Positions 30,122 through 39,730 of a stretch of DNA of 64,000 bases are shown here, in pieces. Position numbers and translations under genes: made by a program. Below the pieces are notes generated by a model, which was given only the letters and a program-made list of their open reading frames with translations, did not search any database and was not told the origin of the DNA. The first letter of the stretch is position 1. Every line of letters begins with the position of its first letter. The DNA lies in assembly GCF_008807415.1 (NCBI RefSeq), contig NZ_CP043626.1, forward strand, positions 5,680,501 through 5,744,500. The letters are read 5' to 3'. This stretch comes from Pseudomonas denitrificans (nom. rej.). GTDB taxonomy: Bacteria > Pseudomonadota > Gammaproteobacteria > Pseudomonadales > Pseudomonadaceae.

Positions 30122-30568
30122 ATGGGCATTTTTGCGTTCGTGAAGGAAGCCGGCGAGAAGCTGTGGGAAAGCATTGTGGGCCAGGAGGCGCAAGCCGCCG
30201 AATCGCTCAAGGACCACATTGCCAAGGTTGGCCTGGGCAACCCGAACATCCAGGTCAGCGTCGAGGGCGACAAGGTAATCGCCACCGGTGAAGTGGCCAG
30301 CCAGGAAGAGAAGGAAAAGATCCTCCTCACCCTGGGCAACGTCGCGGGGGTTTCCGGTGTGGAAGACCACATCACCGTCGCCGCTTCTGCGGCTCCTGCT
30401 GCCGAGGCACGCTTCGTCACCGTGAAGAAGGGCGATACCCTGAGCGCCATCGCCAAGGCCGAGTACGGCAACGCCAACGCCTATATGAAGATATTCGAGG
30501 CGAACAAGCCGATGCTCAGCCATCCGGACAAGATCTATCCCGGCCAGGTGCTGCGGATTCCGGAGTAA
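30122..30568 (+). CDS. BON and LysM domain protein (Kbp/YgaU family)
   Basis: A 148-residue protein that closely matches the potassium-binding protein Kbp (YgaU). A BON domain occupies about residues 20-90 (NPNIQVSVEGDKVIATGEVA, VAGVSGVEDHITV) and a LysM domain residues 98-148 (TVKKGDTLSAIAKAEYGNAN, IYPGQVLRIPE). There is no signal peptide. ATG 30122 follows GGAGG at 6 bases; a TTG two codons earlier is less likely. In E. coli Kbp binds K+ and is osmotically induced; the same role here is inference. Confidence 0.91.
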   Translation: MGIFAFVKEAGEKLWESIVGQEAQAAESLKDHIAKVGLGNPNIQVSVEGDKVIATGEVASQEEKEKILLTLGNVAGVSGVEDHITVAASAAPAAEARFVTVKKGDTLSAIAKAEYGNANAYMKIFEANKPMLSHPDKIYPGQVLRIPE

Positions 30569-30575
30569 AGCCAGA

Positions 30576-30605
30576 GAGCCCGGCCCAGCGCCGGGCTCGC
30601 TGTTT
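30576..30605 (+). terminator. Intrinsic terminator after the BON-LysM gene
   Basis: A GAGCCCGGC / GCCGGGCTC stem with 5-base loop followed by GCTGTTT; the T-run is short. Confidence 0.6.
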
Positions 30606-30620
30606 CTGCAGCCCGGCGAT

Positions 30621-31283
30621 TCACAACCCTTCGAGCAGCGTCCGGTAGTCTTCCTGGGCGGCGAATTCCTCGGTGTCCTTCGGCCCCTGGCGGCTGTCCG
30701 GCTGGCGCACCGCCAGCAACTGGGCGACGCCGAAGGTTCGCGCCGCGCGCAGGATCGGCAGGCTGTCGTCGATGAACAGGCTGCGCGCCGGATCGAAACC
30801 GACGTCCGCCTGCAGCGCCTGCCAGAACTGCTGGTCTTCCTTGGGGAAGCCGTAGTCGTGGGAGCTGATCAGCCGGTCGAACCAGGGCGACAGCTCCACC
30901 CGCTGCAGCTTCAGCGACAGCGAATCGCGGTGGGCATTGGTGATCAGCACCGCGCGCTTGCCGTGGCGACGCAGTTCGGCGAGGAACAGGTCAGCGTCCG
31001 GGCGCAGGGCAATGAGGTCGGCGACCTCGTGCTTGAGGTCGAGGATCGACAGCTTGAGCTCGCGGCTCCAGAAGTCCAGGCAGTACCAGTTGAGCAGGCC
31101 TGCGTTGTCGCGGAACAGCGGCAGCAGCTCGGCATCGGCCTCGGCACGGCTGATGCCGTGGTGCTCGGCGTAGCGTTGCGGCAGGTGTTCGAGCCAGAAG
31201 TGATTATCGAAATGCAGATCGAGCAGGGTGCCGTCCATGTCGAGCAGGACGGTGTCGATCTGGTTCCAGGGCAGGCGTGGCAT
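30621..31283 (-). CDS. HAD-superfamily phosphatase (GMP/IMP nucleotidase YrfG-like)
   Basis: A 220-residue cytosolic HAD hydrolase. The catalytic motif is LLDMDGTLLDL at residues 12-22, followed by the cap domain (NHFWLEHLPQRYAEHHG), then LITNAHRDSLSLKL and LFIDDSLPILRAARTFG. This matches the YrfG/PA5177-like nucleotidase group, which hydrolyse GMP and IMP in E. coli. ATG 31283 gives the conserved MPRLPWNQIDTVLLDMDG. It diverges from nudE, 126 bases away. Confidence 0.9.
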   Translation of the reverse strand: MPRLPWNQIDTVLLDMDGTLLDLHFDNHFWLEHLPQRYAEHHGISRAEADAELLPLFRDNAGLLNWYCLDFWSRELKLSILDLKHEVADLIALRPDADLFLAELRRHGKRAVLITNAHRDSLSLKLQRVELSPWFDRLISSHDYGFPKEDQQFWQALQADVGFDPARSLFIDDSLPILRAARTFGVAQLLAVRQPDSRQGPKDTEEFAAQEDYRTLLEGL

Positions 31284-31409
31284 GCTGGGCTTTCGCAAAA
31301 GGGTGTCGCAATTGCGCCGCCGGTGGACGGAATCGGCGCGATATCTGACACGGAGAATCGGAAAAGGCGGGTTATCATAGCCGACCCGGCCACCCCCAGG
31401 AGTCGCCCC

Positions 31410-31976
31410 ATGCGTCAGAAACCCACGGTCCTCGCCCGAGAGATCGTTGCCAGAAGCCGGCTGTTCGCCGTCGAGGAGCTGCAGCTGCGCTTCTCCAATG
31501 GCGTCGAGCGTACCTACGAGCGCCTGGTGGGCAAGGGACAGGGCTACGGTGCAGTGATGGTGATCGCCATGCTCGATGCCGAACACGCCGTGCTGGTCGA
31601 GGAATACTGCGCCGGGGTCGACGAGTACCAGCTGTCGCTGCCCAAGGGCCTGGTGGAGCCGGGCGAGGACATCCTCGACGCCGCCAACCGCGAGCTGAAG
31701 GAGGAGGCCGGCTATGGCGCCCGCCAGCTCGAATACATCACCGAACTGTCGCTGTCCCCCGGCTACATGAGTCAGCGCATCCAGGTGGTGCTGGCCCGCG
31801 ACCTCTACGAGGAAACGCTGCCCGGCGACGAGCCCGAGCCGATGGGCGTGGACAAGATCAGCCTGCGCGAGCTTTCCAGCCTCGCCCAGAATGCCCAGTT
31901 CAGTGAAGGACGGGCGCTGGCCGCGCTCTACCTGGTACGTGACCTGCTGACCCAACGAGGGGAATTCCAGCCGTGA
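31410..31976 (+). CDS. nudE: ADP compounds hydrolase (Nudix)
   Basis: A 188-residue Nudix hydrolase acting on ADP-ribose, NADH and Ap3A-type compounds. The Nudix box GLVEPGEDILDAANRELKEE followed by AGYG is intact. The N-terminus MRQKPTVLAREIVARSRLF and YQLSLPKGLVEPGED match NudE. ATG 31410 follows AGGAGT. Its TGA overlaps the cysQ start in a TGATG junction, so the two are translationally coupled, as is usual in gammaproteobacteria. Confidence 0.94.
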   Translation: MRQKPTVLAREIVARSRLFAVEELQLRFSNGVERTYERLVGKGQGYGAVMVIAMLDAEHAVLVEEYCAGVDEYQLSLPKGLVEPGEDILDAANRELKEEAGYGARQLEYITELSLSPGYMSQRIQVVLARDLYEETLPGDEPEPMGVDKISLRELSSLAQNAQFSEGRALAALYLVRDLLTQRGEFQP

Positions 31977-32794
31977 TGAATGCTTTTCTGCCTGCCGTGA
32001 TCGACCTGGTGCACAAGGCTGGCGATGTGATCCTGCCGTTCTGGCAGGGCGACCTGGATGTCCAGAGCAAGGCCGACGAGTCGCCGGTGACCGCCGCCGA
32101 CCTGGCTGCCCACCGCGTACTGGCCGACGGCCTGCGCGCGCTGGCGCCGGATGTGCCGGTGCTGTCCGAGGAAGATTGCAACATCCCCTTCGAGCAGCGC
32201 GCCCAGTGGACTCGCTGGTGGCTGGTGGACCCTCTGGACGGCACCAAGGAGTTCATCTCCGGCAGTGACGAATTCACCGTCAACGTCGCGCTGATCGAGC
32301 ACGGCCGGGTGGTCTTCGGCGTGGTCGGCATACCGGCCAGCGGCCGCTGCTACTACGGCGGTGCTGGCCTGGGCGCCTGGTGCGAGGACCGCGGCGACGA
32401 GCCCGAAGCCATCGAAGTGCGCACCGAACCGGACGACGTCTTCACCGTGGTGGCCAGCAAGCGCCACTCCAGCCCGCAGCAGGAAAAGCTGTTGGCCGGC
32501 CTGGCGCAGCGCTTCGGCAACCTGAACCTGGCCAGTATCGGCAGCTCGCTGAAGTTCTGCCTGCTCGCCGAAGGCTCGGCGGACTGCTACCCGCGCCTGG
32601 CGCCGACCAGCCAGTGGGATACCGCCGCGGCCCAGGGCGTGCTGGAAGGCGCTGGCGGAGAAGTGCTGGACGTGCGCGGCGAGCCCTTCACCTATGAAGC
32701 GCGGGAGAGTCTGCTCAACGAGTCCTTCCTGGCGCTGCCCAAGGCGGCACCGTGGCGCGCAGACTTGATCCAGCTGGCGCGCGCGCTGGACTGA
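31976..32794 (+). CDS. cysQ: 3'(2'),5'-bisphosphate nucleotidase
   Basis: CysQ hydrolyses 3'-phosphoadenosine 5'-phosphate, a by-product of sulfate assimilation, to AMP. The 272-residue protein of the inositol monophosphatase fold shows metal-binding motifs SEEDCNIP, WWLVDPLDGTKEFI and WDTAAAQGVLEGAGG. The start is ATG 31976 in the TGATG overlap with nudE; GTG 31973 is an alternative one codon earlier. It is co-transcribed with nudE. Confidence 0.95.
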   Translation: MNAFLPAVIDLVHKAGDVILPFWQGDLDVQSKADESPVTAADLAAHRVLADGLRALAPDVPVLSEEDCNIPFEQRAQWTRWWLVDPLDGTKEFISGSDEFTVNVALIEHGRVVFGVVGIPASGRCYYGGAGLGAWCEDRGDEPEAIEVRTEPDDVFTVVASKRHSSPQQEKLLAGLAQRFGNLNLASIGSSLKFCLLAEGSADCYPRLAPTSQWDTAAAQGVLEGAGGEVLDVRGEPFTYEARESLLNESFLALPKAAPWRADLIQLARALD

Positions 32795-32819
32795 CCTGCG
32801 TTTCATCCGGTAGGCGTAC

Positions 32820-32866
32820 GCCCGGCATTTACTTGCCGGGCGGTTCGCGAGCAAGCTCGCTCCTAC
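32820..32866. repeat. Hairpin and REP element downstream of cysQ
   Basis: GCCCGGCATTTACTTGCCGGGC (32820-32841) is a short palindrome, followed by a REP arm GTTCGCGAGCAAGCTCGCTC (from 32843) identical to the arm at 12821. The sequence may serve as a terminator region for cysQ. Confidence 0.65.
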
Positions 32867-32893
32867 GTAAAAGTCCCTCAGATATCGTCATCC

Positions 32894-33706
32894 ATGCCCG
32901 AATTACCTGAAGTCGAAACCACCCGCCGGGGCATCGCGCCCCACCTCGAAGGCCAGCGCGTCAGCCGCGTGATCGTCCGCGAGCGCCGTTTGCGCTGGCC
33001 GATCCCCGAGGACCTGGACGTTCGCCTGTCCGGACAGCGCATCGTGAAGGTGGAGCGGCGTGCCAAGTACCTGTTGCTCAATGCCGAGGTGGGCACGCTG
33101 ATCAGCCACCTGGGCATGTCTGGCAACCTGCGCCTGGTGGAATGCGGCACGCCGGCAGCGCGCCACGAGCATGTGGACATCGAGCTGGAATCGGGCATGG
33201 CGCTGCGCTACACCGACCCGCGTCGCTTCGGTGCTTTGCTCTGGAGCCTGACGCCGCTCGAGCACGAACTGCTGCGCAACCTGGGCCCGGAACCGCTGAC
33301 CGATGCCTTCGAGGGGGAGCGCCTGTTCCAGCTGTCGCGCAACCGCAGCATGGCGGTGAAGCCCTTCATCATGGACAACGCGGTGGTGGTCGGCGTGGGC
33401 AACATCTACGCCACCGAGGCGCTGTTCGCCGCCGGTATCGACCCGCGCCGCGAGGCCGGAACCATCTCGCGAGCGCGCTACGTGAAGCTCGCCCAGGAGA
33501 TCAAGCGCATCCTCGCCATTGCCATCGAGCGCGGCGGCACCACGCTGCGCGATTTCGTCGGCGGCGATGGCCAGCCCGGCTACTTCCAGCAGGAGCTCTT
33601 CGCCTACGGGCGCGGAGGCGAGCCGTGCAAGGTCTGCGGTTCGACCCTGCGCGAAGTGCGTCTCGGCCAGCGCGCCAGCGTCTACTGTCCGCGCTGCCAA
33701 CGCTGA
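32894..33706 (+). CDS. mutM: Formamidopyrimidine-DNA glycosylase
   Basis: MutM (Fpg) excises 8-oxoguanine and other oxidised purines and cleaves the abasic site. The 270-residue protein begins [13 protein letters not shown]; Pro2 and Glu3 are the catalytic residues. The helix-two-turn-helix includes [15 protein letters not shown], and a C-terminal zinc finger has Cys pairs CKVCG and CPRCQR. It is the standard length. It acts alone, next to an acyltransferase gene. Confidence 0.97.
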   Translation: MPELPEVETTRRGIAPHLEGQRVSRVIVRERRLRWPIPEDLDVRLSGQRIVKVERRAKYLLLNAEVGTLISHLGMSGNLRLVECGTPAARHEHVDIELESGMALRYTDPRRFGALLWSLTPLEHELLRNLGPEPLTDAFEGERLFQLSRNRSMAVKPFIMDNAVVVGVGNIYATEALFAAGIDPRREAGTISRARYVKLAQEIKRILAIAIERGGTTLRDFVGGDGQPGYFQQELFAYGRGGEPCKVCGSTLREVRLGQRASVYCPRCQR

Positions 33707-33802
33707 GGCCCTGGGGCGGCCGTTAAGCTGCCGCCCCGATCTGCCCGATCCTCCCTCCGCCATAACAACAAAGGCCCCCGACGAGGGGCCTGCAGGTGAT
33801 TC

Positions 33803-34381
33803 ATGTCTGGCAACTATCTGCCCCGCAACCCGTTCGCCGAAGCACTCGGCCACAGCATGCTGCGCCTGGCCGGCTGGCGTATCGAAGGTGCGCTGCCCAA
33901 ACTCGACAAGTTCGTGGTGATCGGCGCACACCACACGTCCAACTGGGACTTCATCCTGTTCCTGGCGGTCAAGTTCGTGCTGCGCCTGAACGCCCGCTGG
34001 TTCGGCAAGCACACTATCTTCCGCGCACCCTTCGGCGGCCTGATGCGCCGCTGGGGCGGCATCCCGATCCAGCGCCACCTCAAGCTGAACACCGTGGACC
34101 AGGCGATCCAGGCCTTCGCAGACAACCGCGAGATGATGCTGATCCTCTCCCCGGAGGGCACGCGCAAGAAGGTTGAGCGCTGGAAAATGGGCTTCTATCA
34201 CATCGCCCGTGGCGCGGGCGTGCCCATCGTGCTGGCGGCGCTGGATTACCCCGGCCGGCGCATCGTCATCGGCGAGCCGTTCTGGCCCACTGGCGACGAA
34301 CCCGCCGACCTGCGCCGCATGCTGGCCTTCTACCGGCCTTTCGTGCCGAAAAAGCCTGAATACGCATTCTTCGGCGATTGA
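33803..34381 (+). CDS. PlsC-like lysophospholipid acyltransferase family protein
   Basis: A 192-residue protein with the acyltransferase motif I HHTSNWDF (the HX4D-type active site), motif [19 protein letters not shown] and [20 protein letters not shown]. It belongs to the 1-acyl-glycerol-phosphate acyltransferase superfamily, but the short form is typical of uncharacterised bacterial proteins. There is no clear membrane helix. It follows mutM by 97 bases containing a GGCCCC hairpin. Substrate unknown. Confidence 0.88.
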   Translation: MSGNYLPRNPFAEALGHSMLRLAGWRIEGALPKLDKFVVIGAHHTSNWDFILFLAVKFVLRLNARWFGKHTIFRAPFGGLMRRWGGIPIQRHLKLNTVDQAIQAFADNREMMLILSPEGTRKKVERWKMGFYHIARGAGVPIVLAALDYPGRRIVIGEPFWPTGDEPADLRRMLAFYRPFVPKKPEYAFFGD

Positions 34382-34464
34382 AGGCTGTCACGCGACAAGT
34401 CACGGAGCGCTGTTATAGTTATGGCAGTCTGCCTGCCCAACTACACAAAAAAGGACTTCCCTCC

Positions 34465-34803
34465 ATGAACGTGTTCCGCACCGCCGCCACTGCAATGGCC
34501 CTGGTCTGTGCATTCTCGGTGTTGCCGGCCGTTGCTCAGGAAGAAGTGAGCAACGTCAGCGGTGACCCGACCTATGTCGTCTCGGCCCCGCCGTTCTACT
34601 CCATGATTGGCGACCTGCTGATCGCGCGTCCGCTGCTGATCGGCGCGACCGTAGTGGGCGCTGCGGCCTTCGTGGTGACCCTGCCGTTCAGCGCGGCCGG
34701 CGGCAACATCGGCGAAGCGGGCAAGGCGCTGGTCGTCGATCCGGGCAAGGCCGCCTTCGTGCGCTGCCTGGGCTGCACCACCAGCGGCTACAAGAAGGAC
34801 TGA
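34465..34803 (+). CDS. Small secreted membrane-associated hypothetical protein
   Basis: A 112-residue precursor with signal peptide ([16 protein letters not shown]), a hydrophobic helix ([20 protein letters not shown] near residues 55-75) and a C-terminus [15 protein letters not shown] with a CxxC pair. ATG 34465 follows AAAGGACTT. It is 73 bases upstream of the Na/Pi-type transporter gene on the same strand. I do not recognise a functional family. Confidence 0.75.
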   Translation: MNVFRTAATAMALVCAFSVLPAVAQEEVSNVSGDPTYVVSAPPFYSMIGDLLIARPLLIGATVVGAAAFVVTLPFSAAGGNIGEAGKALVVDPGKAAFVRCLGCTTSGYKKD

Positions 34804-34876
34804 TCCGTCGTCCTGCTCCGGGGCGGCGTGTCCGCCTCGCCAGCCCGGCTTGCCGGGTAAGTCCCGTAGGTAGCCC

Positions 34877-36724
34877 ATGAAGCTGAGTGGCCTGAAGAAG
34901 CACCTGCGTCCGCTGCTTCTGCTGCTGGTCGCCGTCATCCTGGGCTACACCTTCTGGTCCAGCGCTGGTCTGCTGCAGTTGGGGGCGGGCCTGGCGCTGT
35001 TCCTGTTCGGCATGCAGTGCCTTGAAGAAGGCCTGCGTGACCTCGCCGGGAGCCAGCTTGAGCGCTGGTTGGAGAAGAGCACCGCGACTCGCGGCAAGAG
35101 CCTGCTGTTCGGGCTGTTCGGTACCTTCCTGCTGCAATCCTCCACCCTGGTTTCCCTGCTCACCATCGCCTTCATCAGCACCGGGCTGATCCAGCTGGCC
35201 GGTGGCATCGCCATTCTTTTTGGCGCCAACCTCGGCGCCACCAGCGGCATCTGGTTGCTGGCGCTGGCCGGGCAGAACCTCAGCCTGAGTCCCCTGGCGC
35301 TGCCCTTGCTGGTGTTCGGCGTGCTGATGGGCTTCAACGGCGCCAAGAGCAAGGCCGCCGGGCGCATCCTGCTGGGTATCGCCTTCATCTTCCTGGGCAT
35401 CGACCAGATCAAGGATGGCTTCGGCAGCTTCGGCGACGCCATGGACATGAGCGAACTGCGCTCGGAGGGCATGCTCGGCGCGCTGCTGTTCGTCACCTTC
35501 GGCATCCTCATCACCGTGGTGCTGCAGTCCAGTCACGCGACCCTGATGCTGACGCTTGCCGCCCTCGCCGGTGGCCAGCTTGAGCTGGGCCAGAGCCTGG
35601 CGATCGCCATTGGCTCCAACGTTGGCAGCAGCGTCACCACGGCCTTCGTCGGCTCCCTGGGCGGCAACCGCAGCGGGCAGCGATTGGCGCTGGCGCACGT
35701 GCTGTTCAACGTGGTGACCGGGGTGCTGGCGTTCCTCCTGCTCGCGCCGCTGACCTGGCTGGTGCACTGGCTGGTGACGCCGGTGGGGCTGGCGGACAAC
35801 CCGATGATCCAGCTGGCGCTGTTCCACACCCTGTTCAACGGCATGGGCGTGGTGCTGTTCTGGCCGATCCAGGGCGCATTGGCCAATGCGCTGGTGCGCT
35901 GGCTGCCGGAGGTCGAGGAGCCGGCGGTGCTGATCACCGACATGGCGCCGGCACTGCCCACCATCGAACGCACCCATGCGCGCTACCTGAATGAGCGCGC
36001 GCTGGATTCCGCCGATGCAGCCGCCAGCGCGGTGCTGCAGGAGTTGCGCCACCTGGGGCGCCTGAGCATCGAGGTGATCTGCCACGCGCTGTACCTGCCG
36101 GTGGAGATGCTCAACCAGCCGCGGGTTGATGAAAGCCAGCTGCAGGCTGCGCCGGATCGCCATGCGCTGGCCGCGGAGGTGCTTTACCAGCGCCATATCA
36201 AGGGCGTGTATGGCGACCTGCTGAGCTTCATGAGCCGCCTGGAAGTGCCGCTGGACGAGGAGCACCAGCGCTTCTGGCTGTCCTGCCAGGTGGTGGCGCT
36301 GCAGCTGGTGGACGCGGTGAAGGACGCCAAGCACCTGCAGAAGAACCTCGGCCAGGCACTGCACGGCGAGCCTTCGGCGCTGCGCGATACCTACGTCGAA
36401 CTGCGCCGGCACCTGATCGGCATGCTGCGGGAAGTGCGTGCGCTGGGTTCGCTGCTCGGTGGCGACCTGCCGGAAGAGGCTCTGGTAGCGCGCCTGCAAT
36501 TGCTTGACGAGAGCGCTGCGGAGTTCGACGCGGCGTTCCGCCAGCGCCTGTTCGCGGCGGTGCGCCGACAGGAGCTGGACGGCCTGCAGATGAGCTCGCT
36601 GATGAACGATCTGGGCTACGTCAGCCGGATCATCCAGAGCCTGCGCAACGTGCTGCAACTGGGCACCGAACATGGCCTGTTCGATGCCCGCGAAGAAGAC
36701 GCTCCGGCTCTTATCCTGCCCTGA
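34877..36724 (+). CDS. Na/Pi cotransporter family protein with PhoU-like C-terminus
   Basis: A 615-residue inner membrane protein. The N-terminal half has the family's repeats QSSTLVSLLTIAFIS and GANLGATSGIW, and the second QSSHATLMLTLAALAGG and GSNVGSSVTTAF. The C-terminal half (from about 360) is a helical PhoU-like domain (TMAPALPTIERTHARYLNERAL, HLQKNLGQAL). These proteins (YjbB/NptA-like) are thought to export or exchange phosphate. The stop codon abuts the convergent ggt gene with no gap. Confidence 0.9.
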   Translation: MKLSGLKKHLRPLLLLLVAVILGYTFWSSAGLLQLGAGLALFLFGMQCLEEGLRDLAGSQLERWLEKSTATRGKSLLFGLFGTFLLQSSTLVSLLTIAFISTGLIQLAGGIAILFGANLGATSGIWLLALAGQNLSLSPLALPLLVFGVLMGFNGAKSKAAGRILLGIAFIFLGIDQIKDGFGSFGDAMDMSELRSEGMLGALLFVTFGILITVVLQSSHATLMLTLAALAGGQLELGQSLAIAIGSNVGSSVTTAFVGSLGGNRSGQRLALAHVLFNVVTGVLAFLLLAPLTWLVHWLVTPVGLADNPMIQLALFHTLFNGMGVVLFWPIQGALANALVRWLPEVEEPAVLITDMAPALPTIERTHARYLNERALDSADAAASAVLQELRHLGRLSIEVICHALYLPVEMLNQPRVDESQLQAAPDRHALAAEVLYQRHIKGVYGDLLSFMSRLEVPLDEEHQRFWLSCQVVALQLVDAVKDAKHLQKNLGQALHGEPSALRDTYVELRRHLIGMLREVRALGSLLGGDLPEEALVARLQLLDESAAEFDAAFRQRLFAAVRRQELDGLQMSSLMNDLGYVSRIIQSLRNVLQLGTEHGLFDAREEDAPALILP

Positions 36725-38428
36725 TCAGCGCAGCGGCGCCGCCAGCTCGGTCGCAAGACCAATGCCGCGCGGGTCGCTGGCGGACTGCACTTCGCCGGAC
36801 TTCTTGTTCCACAGCAGCACCTGCTGGTTGCCGTAGGCGCGGCCGACATCCTTGAGGGTGTAGCCACGGCGTTGCAGGTCGGTCATTTCGGCGGCGGTGA
36901 AGGCGCGCGGTTCATGCTCGATCACGTCGGGCAGGAACTGGTGGTGGTAGCGCGGCGAGGACACCCAGCGCTGCACCGGCTTGCCGTCCAGATAATCCAG
37001 CATCGCCAGCAGCACCATGCTGGGAATCCGGCTGCCGCCGGGCGTGCCGAAGGCGGCCAGCTCGGTGGGACTTTCGATGAAGCTCGGGCTCATGCTCGAC
37101 AGTGGGCGCTTGCCGGCGGCGACTGCGTTGGCCTGGCTGCCAGCCAACTGGTAGGCATTGGCGCCGCTGACGTCGGTGGCGAAGTCGTCCATCTCGTCAT
37201 TGAGCAACACGCCGGTGCCCGGCACGGTGAAGGCTGCACCGAACGGCAGGTTGACCGACAGGGTGGCGGCCACGGCATTGCCGTCGGCATCCATCACCAC
37301 GAAGTGGGTGGTGTGGTCGCCTTCGCGCCAGGCGGGTGCCGGCGGCAGGGAGGAGCTGGGCGTGGTGCGCTGCGGGTCGATACCGGCGGCCAGGCGCTTC
37401 AGGTAGTCCGGCGCGAGCAGTTGGTTGACCGGGTTGGCGACGCGGTCCGGGTCGCCCAGCAGGCCGCGGTCACGGTAGGCGCGGCGCAGGGCTTCCACCA
37501 CGTAATGCACGCGCTGTACCGGTTCGGCCTTCTGCCACGGCAATTGCTGCAGCATGCCCAGGCTTTGCGCCAGGGCGACGCCGCCGGCGGAGGGCGGTGG
37601 GGCGCTGATCAGTTCGCGGCCGTCGGCCAGCGGGTAGCGCAGCGCCTGGCGTTCGACGGTACGGTAGCTGGCAAGGTCTTCCAGGCTCCACACACCGCCG
37701 GCGGCGCGCACACCTTCGACCAGTTTCTCGGCGGTTTCGCCTTCGTAGAAACCGATGCGGCCGTAGCGCGCCAGCTTCTCCAGGGTGTTGGCCAACTGCG
37801 GCTGGCGCATCAGGCTGTATTCCTCGGGCAGGTTGCCCTGGTCGAGGAAGATGCGTGCGGTCTCGCGGTCCTTGCGCATCGCGTCGAGTCGCCAGGAGGC
37901 ACGGTCGATGTAGACGCGGTCAATGGACACGCCATCGGTGGCCAGGCGGATCGCCGGCACGAGGTTGTTCGCCAGGGTCTTGCGGCCGTAGCGGCTGCTG
38001 ATGTCCGCCAGGGCGGCGGGCAGGCCGGGGATGCCGGCGGCCAGCGGGCCGTTGAGCGACAGTTGCGAGTCGACCTTGCCGTTGCGCTCGTACATCCGCG
38101 CGTGGGCGGCCAGCGGGGCGCGCTCGCGGGCATCGATGAAGTGGTAGGTCGGCGGACTGCCGGCCTTGCGCAGCAGGAAGAAACCGCCGCCGCCCAGACC
38201 CGAGCCGTAGGGTTCGACCACCGCCAGCGCGGCGGCGATGGCCACGGCGGCGTCGAAGGCGTTACCGCCGTCGGCGAGGGTCTCCAGGCCGGCCACGGTG
38301 GCCGATGGGTGTGCGCTGGCGACGCTGGCCTGGGCGGGATGTTCCGCGGCGTGCAGGGCGAAGCTCAGCAGCAGGAGGCTGCAGAAGCCAAGCAGGGAGG
38401 CGCGGGAGCGGGAGTTCAACAGGGACAT
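36725..38428 (-). CDS. ggt: Gamma-glutamyltransferase precursor
   Basis: A 567-residue periplasmic enzyme that cleaves glutathione and transfers the gamma-glutamyl group. It has a signal peptide (LGFCSLLLLSFALHAAEH). The precursor would self-cleave before the catalytic Thr in HTTHFVVMDADGN, near residue 370, giving large and small subunits. GLGGGGFFLLRKAG and PPPSAGGVALAQSLG are typical of the large subunit. It is convergent with the Na/Pi-type gene without any intergenic base. ATG 38428 gives the signal peptide. Confidence 0.95.
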   Translation of the reverse strand: MSLLNSRSRASLLGFCSLLLLSFALHAAEHPAQASVASAHPSATVAGLETLADGGNAFDAAVAIAAALAVVEPYGSGLGGGGFFLLRKAGSPPTYHFIDARERAPLAAHARMYERNGKVDSQLSLNGPLAAGIPGLPAALADISSRYGRKTLANNLVPAIRLATDGVSIDRVYIDRASWRLDAMRKDRETARIFLDQGNLPEEYSLMRQPQLANTLEKLARYGRIGFYEGETAEKLVEGVRAAGGVWSLEDLASYRTVERQALRYPLADGRELISAPPPSAGGVALAQSLGMLQQLPWQKAEPVQRVHYVVEALRRAYRDRGLLGDPDRVANPVNQLLAPDYLKRLAAGIDPQRTTPSSSLPPAPAWREGDHTTHFVVMDADGNAVAATLSVNLPFGAAFTVPGTGVLLNDEMDDFATDVSGANAYQLAGSQANAVAAGKRPLSSMSPSFIESPTELAAFGTPGGSRIPSMVLLAMLDYLDGKPVQRWVSSPRYHHQFLPDVIEHEPRAFTAAEMTDLQRRGYTLKDVGRAYGNQQVLLWNKKSGEVQSASDPRGIGLATELAAPLR

Positions 38429-38551
38429 GGCATCTCACGAACCGCCGGCAGGGCCGGCTGGAAAACCAAACGGGGCGAAGGTGGAGGATAGACAATCCAC
38501 AACGCCCCGGGTTTGTGAGAACTCAATGAAAAAGTGTCGAAACGCGCGAAG

Positions 38552-39523
<972 letters not shown>

Positions 39524-39610
39524 CTACCTGAGATAACCGGCGAGAGACCGGTGAGTCACGCGCAGGCCCCGTGCCAGAGCCTGCGCGTGCTGTCTTGCCT
39601 GATGCTGCTC

Positions 39611-39705
39611 TGTTTCGTTGGGCGGATAACCCGGAACGGGTTATCCGCCGGCCAACCTGCGGCGGATGACGCTGGCGCGTTATGCGCCCTACGGAAGCGC
39701 AGGTG
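39611..39705. repeat. GGCGGATAAC-type interspersed repeat
   Basis: This repeat has inverted arms GGCGGATAACCC / GGGTTATCCGCC and a GCGTTATGCGCCCTACG end. A related copy lies at 44296-44385 in the opposite orientation. The 315-base gap 39416-39730 contains this repeat and nothing else that I can support. Confidence 0.75.
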
Positions 39706-39730
39706 TCGCCATGGGCGCTCGGGTTGCGCG

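Noticed and set aside
34688..36673. A 661-codon minus frame over the Na/Pi-type transporter.
   Set aside because: Gln/His/Arg-rich translation with no domain; the + strand has QSS motifs and transmembrane segments.
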